Positions 1 to 7,828 of a stretch of 64,000 bases of DNA are shown here, in pieces. The notes below the pieces were generated by a model. That model was given only the letters and a program-made list of their open reading frames with translations. It ran no database searches and was not told the DNA's origin. The position numbers and the translations under genes are program-made. The first letter of the stretch is position 1. Each line of letters opens with the position of its first letter. The stretch spans positions 5,081,501 to 5,145,500 of the forward strand of contig NZ_AP023441.1 of assembly GCF_019976755.1 (NCBI RefSeq), in the 5' to 3' direction. Source of the DNA: Nostoc sp. MS1. Lineage in GTDB: Bacteria; Cyanobacteriota; Cyanobacteriia; Cyanobacteriales; Nostocaceae.

Positions 1-186
1 CGTCGCAAAACTGGCGCAAGAGCATTACGCGGTATCGTGGAAGAACTCATGCTAGATGTGATGTACGAGTTACCATCCCGTAAAGATGTAACACGCTGCA
101 CCGTCACTAGAGAAATGGTAGAGAAGCGTTCTACAGCAGAATTGCTAGTACATCCTTCTTCACTACCTAAGCCAGAATCGGCATAA
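1..186 (+). CDS. clpX: ATP-dependent Clp protease ATP-binding subunit ClpX, C-terminal end (partial)
   Basis: The window opens inside a gene. The first 61 codons in frame 1 encode the end of ClpX, the AAA+ unfoldase that feeds substrates to ClpP in the cytoplasm. The segment RKTGARALRGIVEELMLDVM is the highly conserved C-terminal small-domain helix of ClpX, containing the sensor-2 arginine (GARALR). The frame closes with TAA at 184-186. Only the last 61 residues are visible, so the zinc-binding and Walker motifs cannot be checked. It is probably the last gene of a tig-clpP-clpX type cluster lying to the left, which is inference. Confidence 0.93.
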   Translation, partial: RRKTGARALRGIVEELMLDVMYELPSRKDVTRCTVTREMVEKRSTAELLVHPSSLPKPESA

Positions 187-289
187 TAGTCATTAGTCAT
201 TAGTCCTTAGTCATTTGTCATTAGTTAATAAACAGTTGACTGTTGACTATGGACTATTGACTGTGGACTATTGACTATGGACTCTTGAA
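187..289. repeat. Heptamer short tandem repeats (TTAGTCA / ACTATTG types)
   Basis: The stretch between clpX and the hydrolase gene is made almost entirely of seven-base units such as TTAGTCA, then GACTATT/GACTATG. These are the short tandemly repeated repetitive (STRR) sequences known from heterocystous cyanobacteria. No gene is seen in it. Confidence 0.85.
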
Positions 290-292
290 AAA

Positions 293-1210
293 ATGCCTTA
301 TATTACTGTTCGCGGCGTTGAGCATTATTACGAGTGGATAAAACAGCCATCTGAAACAGCAAAGCCTGTGATGGTGTTTATTCATGGTTGGGCTGGTTCG
401 GCTAGGTATTGGCAAAGTACAGCTAATGCTTTATCAGACCAATTTGACTCTCTACTCTACGATTTACGTGGGTTTGGACGTTCCAAGGGAAAACCAACTG
501 TTGTTGGTGCTGGTGAGGCTGTAGCTGAGGCTGAGACAAATCAACAAAAGTCTCAAGCTATTCAAGAATTGACTTATGAATTAGAAGAATACGCCCAAGA
601 TTTAGCAGTGCTACTTGATGAATTGCAGCTTGGGCGTGTTTATATTAATGCTCACTCGATGGGTGCTTCCATCGCCACATTATTTTTTAACCTCTACCCC
701 CAACGAGTGGAACGGGGAATTTTAACTTGTAGCGGTATTTTTGAGTACGACGAAAAAGCCTTTGCTGCTTTTCATAAATTTGGTGGCTATGTAGTCAAAT
801 TCCGTCCTAAATGGTTAGGAAAAATTCCCTTTGCTGACCAGATGTTTATGGCGAGATTTTTACATCGTCCCATACCCAAGAGCGATCGCCAAGACTTTTT
901 AGAAGACTTTCTCGCTGCCGATTATGATACAGCTTTAGGAACAATTTTCACTTCTGTCAGTAAGGCTCAATCTGAGTTAATGCCCCAAGAGTTTGCTAAG
1001 TTACAAGTACCAACTCTACTGGTAGCTGGAGAGTATGACCAAATTATCCCCGCGCAAATGGGACAACAAGCAGCAGCCTTGAATAACAAGGTGAAATTTG
1101 TAGTAATGTCTGATACAGGACATTTTCCTATGTTAGAAGATGCGCCTACTTATCTGCAACATGTGCGAGAGTTTTTGCAAGTGGCTGCACCAGAATTGCA
1201 AGCCAATTAA
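293..1210 (+). CDS. Alpha/beta-hydrolase fold protein
   Basis: A 305-residue protein with the full alpha/beta-hydrolase signature. The oxyanion segment FIHGWAGSARYW lies near residues 29-40, the nucleophile elbow AHSMGAS near 120-126, an acid in GEYDQIIP near 247-254, and the catalytic histidine in DTGHFPMLED near 274-283. There is no signal peptide, so it is probably cytoplasmic. The substrate cannot be told; esterase, lactonase or C-C hydrolase activity would all fit. It follows clpX on the same strand but is separated by repeat DNA, so co-transcription is uncertain. An insert rich in Ala/Glu near residues 70-90 is unusual for the fold and may be a surface loop. Confidence 0.9.
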   Translation: MPYITVRGVEHYYEWIKQPSETAKPVMVFIHGWAGSARYWQSTANALSDQFDSLLYDLRGFGRSKGKPTVVGAGEAVAEAETNQQKSQAIQELTYELEEYAQDLAVLLDELQLGRVYINAHSMGASIATLFFNLYPQRVERGILTCSGIFEYDEKAFAAFHKFGGYVVKFRPKWLGKIPFADQMFMARFLHRPIPKSDRQDFLEDFLAADYDTALGTIFTSVSKAQSELMPQEFAKLQVPTLLVAGEYDQIIPAQMGQQAAALNNKVKFVVMSDTGHFPMLEDAPTYLQHVREFLQVAAPELQAN

Positions 1211-1314
1211 TTTGTGCAAAAGATTACCAAAGTTGAACATTACACCGAAATTTACCTACTTTTAAGAATTTGCTTTTACACTAAAGATGTAATTTCAACT
1301 ATCAGACTATCCTC

Positions 1315-1548
1315 ATGCAGTCTCAGCAAGCCTACACCACCCTGAATCGTCCAGGTGATAATAGTACATTTGTTTCAACTATCTCAACAATGTCTAGTTA
1401 TCACCCTTGGGGGAAAACACCAGACCAAGCTCGTGGTGAACTTATTGACGTTGCTGAATTATTTCAACAAGAGTACGAGGAAAATGAACGTTCTCTACCG
1501 GAATATGTTCACATATCCACAGAAGAAGAACGCTATCAGCTAAGGTGA
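1315..1548 (+). CDS. Small hypothetical protein
   Basis: A 77-residue reading frame without a recognised domain. It is polar and acidic in its second half (QQEYEENERSLPEY) and carries no membrane segment. The ATG at 1315 gives 77 residues; an in-frame ATG at 1390 would give a 52-residue product starting MSSYHPWGK. No strong ribosome binding site precedes either start. Composition and length resemble many small conserved cyanobacterial proteins, but I cannot name a family. An overlapping frame at 1355-1543 looks like a shadow. Confidence 0.5.
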   Translation: MQSQQAYTTLNRPGDNSTFVSTISTMSSYHPWGKTPDQARGELIDVAELFQQEYEENERSLPEYVHISTEEERYQLR

Positions 1549-1816
1549 CTAGTTTGTATTTCACTCTAATCTTAAGAGTGTATAAATCCGCTTTTTTAAG
1601 CAAGAATCATTTTGTCCATCGGGGAACCAAGCACTACGATACGCTACACATAGCTTGCTTCTTTGCAGCAGTATGTACGCACGCTTTGATTAAGGCGTAG
1701 TTTATTGCATCTGCCTACCTCAGCTATCATTTTATACTTAGTCAATAGTCAACAGCCTATATTTTGATTTTTGTTAATTTACTAATAACTGATGACTATT
1801 GACTAATGACTAATAA
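1549..1816. other. Intergenic stretch with weak hairpin and heptamer repeat
   Basis: No gene is seen. A 6-bp hairpin (CACTCT/AGAGTG at 1562-1567 and 1575-1580) lies just after the small gene and is followed by a T-rich stretch near 1590, so it could be a weak terminator. A degenerate repeat-like segment follows at about 1630-1710. TGACTAT/TGACTAA heptamers lie next to the stop of the convergent ComFB-like gene. Confidence 0.4.
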
Positions 1817-2197
1817 TTAACCAAACCAGTGGGATGGTTCACAACCTACTTGTACTGATTGACAAAGGTGATGACTAATCCAATCTGCCTTTTCTTGGAA
1901 AATAGAATAAATACCTTGGTGAATTAAACGCTGTAGGTGTTGTTGCTGTTCTAATGGACTACGAGGTAACTTGTTGTTCATCCAGCTTTCTTTGTCACCG
2001 CTTTGCATTAGTAGTTGCTCGTCCGATATGACGCTATACAAGCAAGGAATACGGTTGAGGACAAAAGCGATCAACTCTTGACGCAAATCAGGAATGGCAA
2101 ATGCTTGTTGATAAGGATGATAAGCATAAGTATCTAAAACATTGTTAATCTCTCCCAAGACTGATTGCTGTGTTAAATTAACTACTGTTTTCATCAT
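1817..2197 (-). CDS. ComFB-like late competence family protein
   Basis: A 126-residue protein. The central segment RQELIAFVLNRIPCLYSVI (about 39-57) matches the core of the late competence protein ComFB family, whose hallmark is an I-ALNRLPP-Y stretch. In cyanobacteria this family has been linked to cyclic dinucleotide sensing and natural competence; whether this copy does so is inference. The usual cluster of N-terminal cysteines is absent; cysteines occur at the LNRIPC position and near the C-terminus (HLCQSVQVGC). Two Met codons start the frame; AAGGAG lies about 8 bases upstream of the outer ATG, which supports the start at 2197. It appears monocistronic. Confidence 0.7.
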   Translation of the reverse strand: MMKTVVNLTQQSVLGEINNVLDTYAYHPYQQAFAIPDLRQELIAFVLNRIPCLYSVISDEQLLMQSGDKESWMNNKLPRSPLEQQQHLQRLIHQGIYSIFQEKADWISHHLCQSVQVGCEPSHWFG

Positions 2198-2827
2198 GTT
2201 TTAACTCCTTTTTTATCTATTTAGCAATTAAATTTGCGCAGAAAAACACCCTTCTAAATGGCAATCTCTTTCAGATCAGCATTTAGAAGTTATCTCTGTA
2301 TTAATATTCCGACCGTAAACGAACTTTTTATTTGTGTAGCTGTCCAGAAAACTGGCCTTACACTTTATTTAGGAATTGAGACTGATTGACAGTATAACGC
2401 TTAAAAAAAGTACTCAAGAAACCAAGATAGTCTGATGTTTTCTAGTTATATTTTAATTTTTTCAAATTTATGAGATTTTAATGAAAATCTACACAAAATG
2501 CAGTAATCATGTTGAGGGATCAGATAAAAAGTATCTTAGTACTATGAATAACAGTAAATAGTTAAGCGAAGTATAACTAACTTGGTTTCTTAACATTACT
2601 TATTAAATATCAATTTGACTACTTTATAAGGCTTAGTTTAATAATTCAGCCATTTCAAATATTTTAATTTTATGAAGAAGTATAATTAATAATAAATATA
2701 AAAATTTCGTAATTATTTAAACTATCCAAGGATAGATGCAACCATAGAAATTTATGGCTGCATAAGGAAATATAGCCCGTATTCATAAACATTCTCTTCT
2801 CAATGTTGGAAGAAGGAAAGAAAAAGC
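2198..2827. other. 630-base AT-rich gene-free stretch
   Basis: This is the space between two minus-strand genes. It presumably holds the promoter of the ComFB-like gene. It is AT-rich, with stops in all frames. I see no tRNA, convincing terminator, riboswitch or repeat that I can name. Confidence 0.5.
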
Positions 2828-3856
2828 TTAGGTGAATACTTTAAGAAAGTTTTCTCCTGGTAGAACTAGCTCCATCAAAACATTATTAATCTCTACAGAT
2901 GCGGCTAACCCAGAAAGCATTGCCCCTTCTACAAGATTACCTCCACACCAGTCACCACAACAGACTAGAGGTAGTTCAGCTTGTGCAGATAAAACTTGCT
3001 GTTGCCAAGGGTTACGAGGAAAGGCGTAACGCCAACGATGTACTTGTAACCATTCTGGTGTTTCTAACCAAGAGAGTTCTAGAGTTTGGGCTGCATATTT
3101 TAACATTTCCTGACCTACAGGTTGTAAATCTGAAGCCTCCAGATGCAGTTGAGCAAAATTAGCGCTGCTTTGCAAAACAAATACTGCTTGTTGGGGTTGA
3201 GGACGCTTGCTACTATCTAAACCAATCCATCCCAGAACAGCATCATCGACAAAGGTGTAAGCTTTCCAATTTGGTAGGGGATGAGACGAAGAAGGTACTC
3301 CCGCGATCGCACTAATACAAGGATAAAATTCTACAGCACTCAGATTTGTCAGAAATTCTTTACCTAACACATCCTCACCCAACGGATTTAATAACATCGT
3401 TGCTTGAGGTGCTGGGATAGCAATAACTAAAGCTTTAGCAGTTAATTTTTCATTACCGGATTCTAAAGTTAAACACCAGCTTTTTTTTGGTGTTAGGTTA
3501 ACTTCTGTAACACGCTCATTTAGCAGAATATTAATATCTTGCGCCAGAAATTTAGCGATCGCACTCATTCCCGCAGGCGCAACATAACGCGGTGTGGTGT
3601 TGGGTTGGGGTTCTGTCCAGAGTTCTAAGATATGGCGATCGTACAATAACTCTACCAAACTAGTAAATAATTCACCTTTAGGCTTTAAATAGCAAGCTCC
3701 ATGATCTGCGCAAGTGCCGTGTAAGCGCCGTGTAGCAACTCGTCCGCCTAAACCACGGGACTTTTCCACAACTAAAACCGAATATCCAGCTTGACTTAAT
3801 TGTTGGGCGCAAACCAAGCCAGCGATACCTGCACCGATAATTACAATGTCATTCAT
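2828..3856 (-). CDS. FAD-dependent oxidoreductase, renalase/amine-oxidase-like
   Basis: A 342-residue flavoprotein. The N-terminus is a classic dinucleotide-binding fold: GAGIAGLVCAQQL at about 8-20, an acidic residue ending strand 2 (VVEKS), then GLGGRVATRR, the second FAD-contact motif of the amine oxidase/renalase group. A later stretch CCGDWCGGNLVEGAMLSG near 297-314 is the C-terminal FAD motif (GD...G..EGA..SG). The substrate is unknown. It has no membrane anchor. It is flanked by genes with no obvious functional link, and the gene in front (3949 onward) is divergent, so the short gap between them holds both promoters. Confidence 0.85.
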   Translation of the reverse strand: MNDIVIIGAGIAGLVCAQQLSQAGYSVLVVEKSRGLGGRVATRRLHGTCADHGACYLKPKGELFTSLVELLYDRHILELWTEPQPNTTPRYVAPAGMSAIAKFLAQDINILLNERVTEVNLTPKKSWCLTLESGNEKLTAKALVIAIPAPQATMLLNPLGEDVLGKEFLTNLSAVEFYPCISAIAGVPSSSHPLPNWKAYTFVDDAVLGWIGLDSSKRPQPQQAVFVLQSSANFAQLHLEASDLQPVGQEMLKYAAQTLELSWLETPEWLQVHRWRYAFPRNPWQQQVLSAQAELPLVCCGDWCGGNLVEGAMLSGLAASVEINNVLMELVLPGENFLKVFT

Positions 3857-3948
3857 AAAATTATTCCCTATTCCCTACTCCCCATATATTCTGATAGCTA
3901 ATAGTAGAATAGGGTACAGGAAAGCTGCATGGAAGGGAGGAAGGGACA

Positions 3949-4791
3949 TTGGATGAACTGAGGGCGGCGTTAGAGTTAGCAACTGAAGAAGAATTGCAAG
4001 ACTTAACAGCAATTTTGTTTAGTCGTAAGTTCAATCCCCTCGATTATGTTCAGACACCTGAACCTATCGAAATTCAAAGCCAAAACAGAGAAGCTTGGCT
4101 AGATTCACTAGAACATCGCTTTCGGTTTTTAGCCGCCGATGGAGTGACGGTATTACGAGGCAAGACAAACCAAGTAACTTATCGTCAAGCATTAATTCAA
4201 GTCTGTAAGTATTTAAAAATTCCTTACTCTCAAGATTTAACAACAATTGATTTAGAAGCAGAAGTATTTTTACATCTGCTAGGACAAGTTTGGAAAAAAT
4301 TACCAGAAAAAGAAAAACAAAAATTGGCTACCCAAGTGCAACGTCAACTTGTGAAATCAGAGGTAACAGAACCTTTACCTCTGTTGTTACAACCTGATCC
4401 CTTGGGCTTGCTGTTAAAAGGTGGTAGCGCCTTAGCTGTCACATCCCTTGTTAAGCCATTTGTATTACAACAAATTGCCAGACAATTTGCCATTCACTTT
4501 GCTACCTATCAAGTCACTAAAGACGCACTAATTCAAGGCTCACAAGCAGCAACAACACAGTTTCAAAGCTATGTTGCATTGCAAATGGCGCGTCAGGGTA
4601 TGACTGTAAGCGCAGCCCGTTATGGGGCAGTTCGCAGCCTCTTTGCCTTTGTTGGCCCAGTTATGTGGGCTTGGTTTTTCGCCGATTTAGGCTGGAGAAC
4701 TATCGCTACAAACTACGGTCGCATCATCCCTACTGTTTTTGCTCTAGCACAAATTCGTCTTACCCGTGCTGAATGTTGGGAATTGGCTTGA
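3949..4791 (+). CDS. YaaW-like (UPF0174/DUF3944-type) protein
   Basis: A 280-residue protein starting at TTG. No in-frame ATG lies nearby, and a purine-rich GGAAGGGAGGAAGGG stretch immediately upstream provides a strong ribosome binding site. The N-terminal 60 residues (DELRAALELATEEELQDLT) resemble the DUF3944 helical segment found at the front of YaaW proteins. The middle is helical and charged. The C-terminal third has a hydrophobic segment (SLFAFVGPVMWAWFFADLGW, about 227-246) that could insert in a membrane. Function is not known for this family. Confidence 0.65.
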   Translation: MDELRAALELATEEELQDLTAILFSRKFNPLDYVQTPEPIEIQSQNREAWLDSLEHRFRFLAADGVTVLRGKTNQVTYRQALIQVCKYLKIPYSQDLTTIDLEAEVFLHLLGQVWKKLPEKEKQKLATQVQRQLVKSEVTEPLPLLLQPDPLGLLLKGGSALAVTSLVKPFVLQQIARQFAIHFATYQVTKDALIQGSQAATTQFQSYVALQMARQGMTVSAARYGAVRSLFAFVGPVMWAWFFADLGWRTIATNYGRIIPTVFALAQIRLTRAECWELA

Positions 4792-5014
4792 AGACAGTGG
4801 ACAGTGGACAGTGAACAGTGTAGAAAAAAGGGACTTCCCACTAAAAAATATCCCATCACTTTGTAGGCAGGGGGCAGGGAGCAGGGGGAAGAAACAGTTG
4901 CTTTGAGTTTAAAAATTGGGATAATTTATTTTCTGGACTTCCCTAACCTGATAACTGTCAACTGTCAATTGTCCACTGTCAATTGTCAACTAACTATTAA
5001 CCTGGGGTTCTAAC
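4792..5014. repeat. STRR heptamer repeats (ACAGTGG / CAACTGT types)
   Basis: Two repeat blocks flank a GC-rich purine stretch. ACAGTGG units follow the upstream stop, and TGTCAAC/TGTCCAC units lie at about 4955-4992. A GGGGGCAGGGAGCAGGGGG stretch lies between them. These are typical intergenic repeats of this bacterial group. The TTG start of the next gene lies about 22 bases beyond the last unit. Confidence 0.8.
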
Positions 5015-6385
5015 TTGAAGTTAGCTTTTTACCATCCCAAACCTGACTGCCAATTTTCTTGGAATTGCTTTCAATTGGGACTATTATTTTTTCCGCTCAC
5101 ACCTTTTGTAGGATTTGTGAGCATTATGTTAGCGGCGTTAGTAACTTGGGTACGCCAATACCGCAGCATCATTCGCCGCCCGATCAATTGGGGATTTGGG
5201 TTACTAAGTTTTTTATTGTTTGTTTCCGCCTGCTTTGCCAATGACAAAACCGCAGCTTTTGTCGGCTTGTTTAACTTACTCCCATTCTTCGTATTATTTA
5301 CAGGCTTAGGCTATCTAATTCAAACAACTGCTCAATTACGCCAAATAGCTTGGATTCTAGTCATTGGTTGCGTACCAATGGTAATCATGGGCTTTGGGCA
5401 GTTGTTTTTGGGCTGGAACTTGCAAATACAAGTTTTGTGGATTTTATTAGACTGGACGATCGCACCCGGTGGAAGTCCTCCAGGACGCATGTCTGCTCTA
5501 TTTATGCACGCTAATATCTTTGCAGCTTATCTAGCGATCGCTTTCACTCTCAGCATTGCATTACTGCTGGAACAATGGCAAGAAAGAAGGCGGGAGCCAG
5601 GAGCCAGGGAGCAGGAGAGACAAGGTAGAAAATTCCTATTACTCCCTCATCTCCCCCCACTCCCCACTCCCCACTCCCCACTCCCCATCATATTTCTCTC
5701 AATCTCCGCCATTGCTGACTTTACAGCTTTGATTTTGACTAACTCACGCAATGGGTGGGCGATCGCAATTATTGCTTGTTTAGCTTTTGCATTTTATCAA
5801 GGTTGGCGTTTACTAGTCGGTGGTGTTGCGGCTCTAGTTACCAGCGTTTTATTAGCAGCTTTTGCTCCCTCTTCAATTGCTCAAGTTTTCCGTAAGGTAG
5901 TTCCTGGGTTCTTTTGGGCGAGATTAAACGATGAAATGTATCCCGATAGACCAGTTGCCTTGATGCGAAAAACTCAGTGGCAGTTTGCTTGGTCTTTAAC
6001 TCAACAACGTCCCTGGACAGGGTGGGGATTGCGTAATTTTACAGACCTTTACAAAGCCCAGATGAATATAGACTTGGGACATCCCCACAATTTATTTTTA
6101 ATGCTGTCGGCTGAAACCGGGTTGCCTAGTGCTTTGCTATTTTTTGGGCTACTTAGTTGGATATTATTTGCTGGTTTTCAACTGATAGGGAAATCCAACT
6201 ATATAGCTAATAAAGATAAATTGATTTTTTTCAGTTATCTTGTTGTTTTTGGTGAGTGGTTGTTATTTAACACAGTTGATGTAACCCTTTTCGATTTTAG
6301 AGTCAATACCTTATCCTGGATAATTATGGCGGCTATTTGTGGAAATATATATTATTATAATCATCCAAAAAAAGATTTAAATTAG
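5015..6385 (+). CDS. O-antigen ligase / Wzy-like polysaccharide polymerase family membrane protein
   Basis: A 456-residue polytopic protein (TTG start, residues MKLAFYHPKP). About ten hydrophobic segments are visible. The C-terminal half carries the O-antigen ligase family signature: WTGWGLRNF, then GHPHNLFLMLSAETGLPSA, in which the HPHN-x(5)-E-G-P pattern marks the large periplasmic loop. Members ligate or polymerise lipid-linked glycans; IctB-type proteins also belong here. A charged, proline-rich insert at about residues 189-226 (REPGAREQERQG then LPHLPPLPTPHSPLP) is encoded by the same CCCCACTCCCC and GGAGCCAGG repeats that fill nearby intergenic DNA, so repeat DNA has been captured in frame in a loop. 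Confidence 0.85.
   Translation: MKLAFYHPKPDCQFSWNCFQLGLLFFPLTPFVGFVSIMLAALVTWVRQYRSIIRRPINWGFGLLSFLLFVSACFANDKTAAFVGLFNLLPFFVLFTGLGYLIQTTAQLRQIAWILVIGCVPMVIMGFGQLFLGWNLQIQVLWILLDWTIAPGGSPPGRMSALFMHANIFAAYLAIAFTLSIALLLEQWQERRREPGAREQERQGRKFLLLPHLPPLPTPHSPLPIIFLSISAIADFTALILTNSRNGWAIAIIACLAFAFYQGWRLLVGGVAALVTSVLLAAFAPSSIAQVFRKVVPGFFWARLNDEMYPDRPVALMRKTQWQFAWSLTQQRPWTGWGLRNFTDLYKAQMNIDLGHPHNLFLMLSAETGLPSALLFFGLLSWILFAGFQLIGKSNYIANKDKLIFFSYLVVFGEWLLFNTVDVTLFDFRVNTLSWIIMAAICGNIYYYNHPKKDLN
5585..5692 (+). repeat. STRR-type repeat inside the O-antigen-ligase-like gene
   Basis: Purine-rich GGGAGCCAGGAGCCAGGG units are followed by pyrimidine-rich CCCCACTCCCC units repeated about four times. The same words occur in intergenic stretches at 15600-15660 and 36370-36425. 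Here they lie in a coding frame and keep it open, encoding a Pro/Arg-rich loop between membrane segments. Confidence 0.75.
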
Positions 6386-6599
6386 CAAATTCAATCTTTT
6401 ATTGTATTAATAAAATTTTGATTAGATTTTAGTTAATAAATTTCGTTCACAAAAATAGGAATAAACTCCTTAATCAATAAATATTTAGAGCTTCTAACTA
6501 ATCAAAAAAATACTATTAGTATATTTAACGAAATCTTCATTGATATCTAAAACGAGTTTTCAGTGGTTACACTGCGGCATCAAGAGTTAGTCCTGATTA

Positions 6600-6745
6600 A
6601 TATGATTATATTCACGTTTGTGACTGTGAGTGTGGCTAACACTAATTAGCCACTGTTGCTGATTGTTGGGAAGGTGTAGGGATAACCCTAAAAGGGTTTT
6701 CCTGCATAACGGGCATCTTTTTGAGATGCCCTTCTTTATTTTTAT
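6600..6745 (+). ncRNA. Candidate small RNA with three hairpins ending in an intrinsic terminator
   Basis: A 522-base gene-free stretch (6386-6907) holds three consecutive perfect hairpins. These are GTGGCTAA/TTAGCCAC (6632-6639 with 6646-6653), AACCCT/AGGGTT (6684-6689 with 6693-6698) and GGGCATCT/AGATGCCC (6711-6718 with 6724-6731). A T-rich tail (TTCTTTATTTTTATTTT) follows the last. A TATGAT hexamer at 6601-6606 could be a -10 box with a start near 6613. This is inference from structure only; the last hairpin might instead terminate transcripts of the upstream polymerase gene, 325 bases away. Confidence 0.4.
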
Positions 6746-6748
6746 TTT
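6711..6748 (+). terminator. Rho-independent terminator
   Basis: An 8-bp perfect stem, GGGCATCT/AGATGCCC with a 5-base loop, is directly followed by a T-rich tract on the plus strand. It is the best-formed intrinsic terminator in the first 10 kb. Confidence 0.7.
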
Positions 6749-6907
6749 AGTTTTCTCAAAAGAGAATAATTGTTTTAATTTATAGTAATAAAACTGTGAA
6801 TCAATCAGATGCTCATACCGTTTTACAAAAAATATGATACAGATGCTAATGGTCAAACCAATGCTATGTCTCACTTTTTTAATACGTGAATTTTAAATTG
6901 GTATAGC

Positions 6908-7723
6908 CTACCCTTTAACAACTCGCTGTTCAGTTACTAAAGTTAAGCTTACCCATTCGCCTTTATCGTTGTACCTACGAACCATGCGTTGGCGTAAGTT
7001 TGGTTGAATTAACCAACCGACTTCTAATATAAAACTTTGGCGCACTTGAACTTTGAGGGGAGAAGTTGTAGAAGCACCGTTAGATAATAATAATACTTGT
7101 ATTTGTTTTTGTGGGTCTTGGTCAAAGAGGATAATTGAGTCTTTGATAGTAGCGGTTGTGGAGATTGTACGTCCGGCAAAATTCAAAGTTTGAACTAAGC
7201 GCCCACTATCATCTAACTCTAATTTAAGGTTGGTAGAAATAGTATCAGGCGATCGCCAATCAGGATAGATTGTGGTCGCTTCCCCTTGCCATTCGCCTAA
7301 TAAATCATCTACTTGTAGTGGTGGGTTTTCTATTGCTTCTGTACCCGCTAAATGTTCACGAATTAAAGTAATTTGGTTGAGTTGACCGTTTTTATCAAAT
7401 AACTGCACCAAGCGCAGACGGCGATTTTCATAGATTAAACCCAGTTCTGCACCAAACTCTGAGAACGGCCCTAACTGAATAGAACCTTGAGAAAAAGCCC
7501 CATTTTCAAAAAATAAGACACTTCTTGCCAAAGAGCTATACTCTAGAATCTTTTCTGCACCTTCTTGGCGAATAATTTGCCGGACTGTCTGATTGTTATT
7601 TAACCCTTCTAGAGAAACAATGGTCGGAATATCATTTAAAAGTTGACCTTGGGGTGAAAATTGGGTGAATGAACCTTGCCACTCACCCAGATTCTTTAAT
7701 AACCGTTCCCACTGAGATGACAT
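6908..7723 (-). CDS. DUF3598 family protein
   Basis: A 271-residue soluble protein with two similar halves. Each begins with a W-x(6)-G-E-W-Q-G element (WERLLKNLGEWQGSF at the start; VDDLLGEWQGEATTIYP at about 138-154) and continues as alternating beta-strand-like segments. This is the pattern of the DUF3598 family, which is common in cyanobacteria and predicted to form lipocalin-like beta-barrels. No enzyme motif is seen. No signal peptide is present. The function is unknown; lipid or pigment binding would be consistent with the fold but is inference. Confidence 0.75.
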   Translation of the reverse strand: MSSQWERLLKNLGEWQGSFTQFSPQGQLLNDIPTIVSLEGLNNNQTVRQIIRQEGAEKILEYSSLARSVLFFENGAFSQGSIQLGPFSEFGAELGLIYENRRLRLVQLFDKNGQLNQITLIREHLAGTEAIENPPLQVDDLLGEWQGEATTIYPDWRSPDTISTNLKLELDDSGRLVQTLNFAGRTISTTATIKDSIILFDQDPQKQIQVLLLSNGASTTSPLKVQVRQSFILEVGWLIQPNLRQRMVRRYNDKGEWVSLTLVTEQRVVKG

Positions 7724-7733
7724 AGTGTAATTG

Positions 7734-7766
7734 GTGCTGTTAGCGGTAGCGGGGCGTTTAGCCCGT
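7734..7766. repeat. Palindromic interspersed repeat (GGGC-GTTTA-GCCC core)
   Basis: A 33-base element with a GGGCGTTTAGCCC hairpin core. A near-identical inverted copy lies at about 12458-12502, and a variant with core GCGC-GTTTA-GCGC at about 12503-12547. The paired stem changes (GGGC/GCCC versus GCGC/GCGC) suggest the hairpin matters. Confidence 0.65.
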
Positions 7767-7802
7767 TATGAGTGCTGATTAGCATATCAGTTTTGTAGCT
7801 TT

Positions 7803-7825
7803 GTAGTAAGGACTTTAGTCCTTAA
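7803..7825. repeat. Short palindromic repeat, copy 1 (AAGGACT-TT-AGTCCTT)
   Basis: A 23-base word with a perfect 7-bp inverted repeat, just after the ftsX stop. The identical word recurs at 58708-58730 in the hox locus. It may also work as a weak terminator for ftsX. Confidence 0.65.
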
Positions 7826-7828
7826 TTT

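Noticed and set aside
2899..3162. Plus-strand frame antisense to the FAD oxidoreductase
   Set aside because: It is a shadow of the conserved minus-strand gene; no motif.
6587..6874. 95-codon minus-strand frame in the gap after the polymerase gene
   Set aside because: It overlaps the hairpin series and terminator, has no family signature or ribosome binding site, and its residues follow the AT-rich composition.
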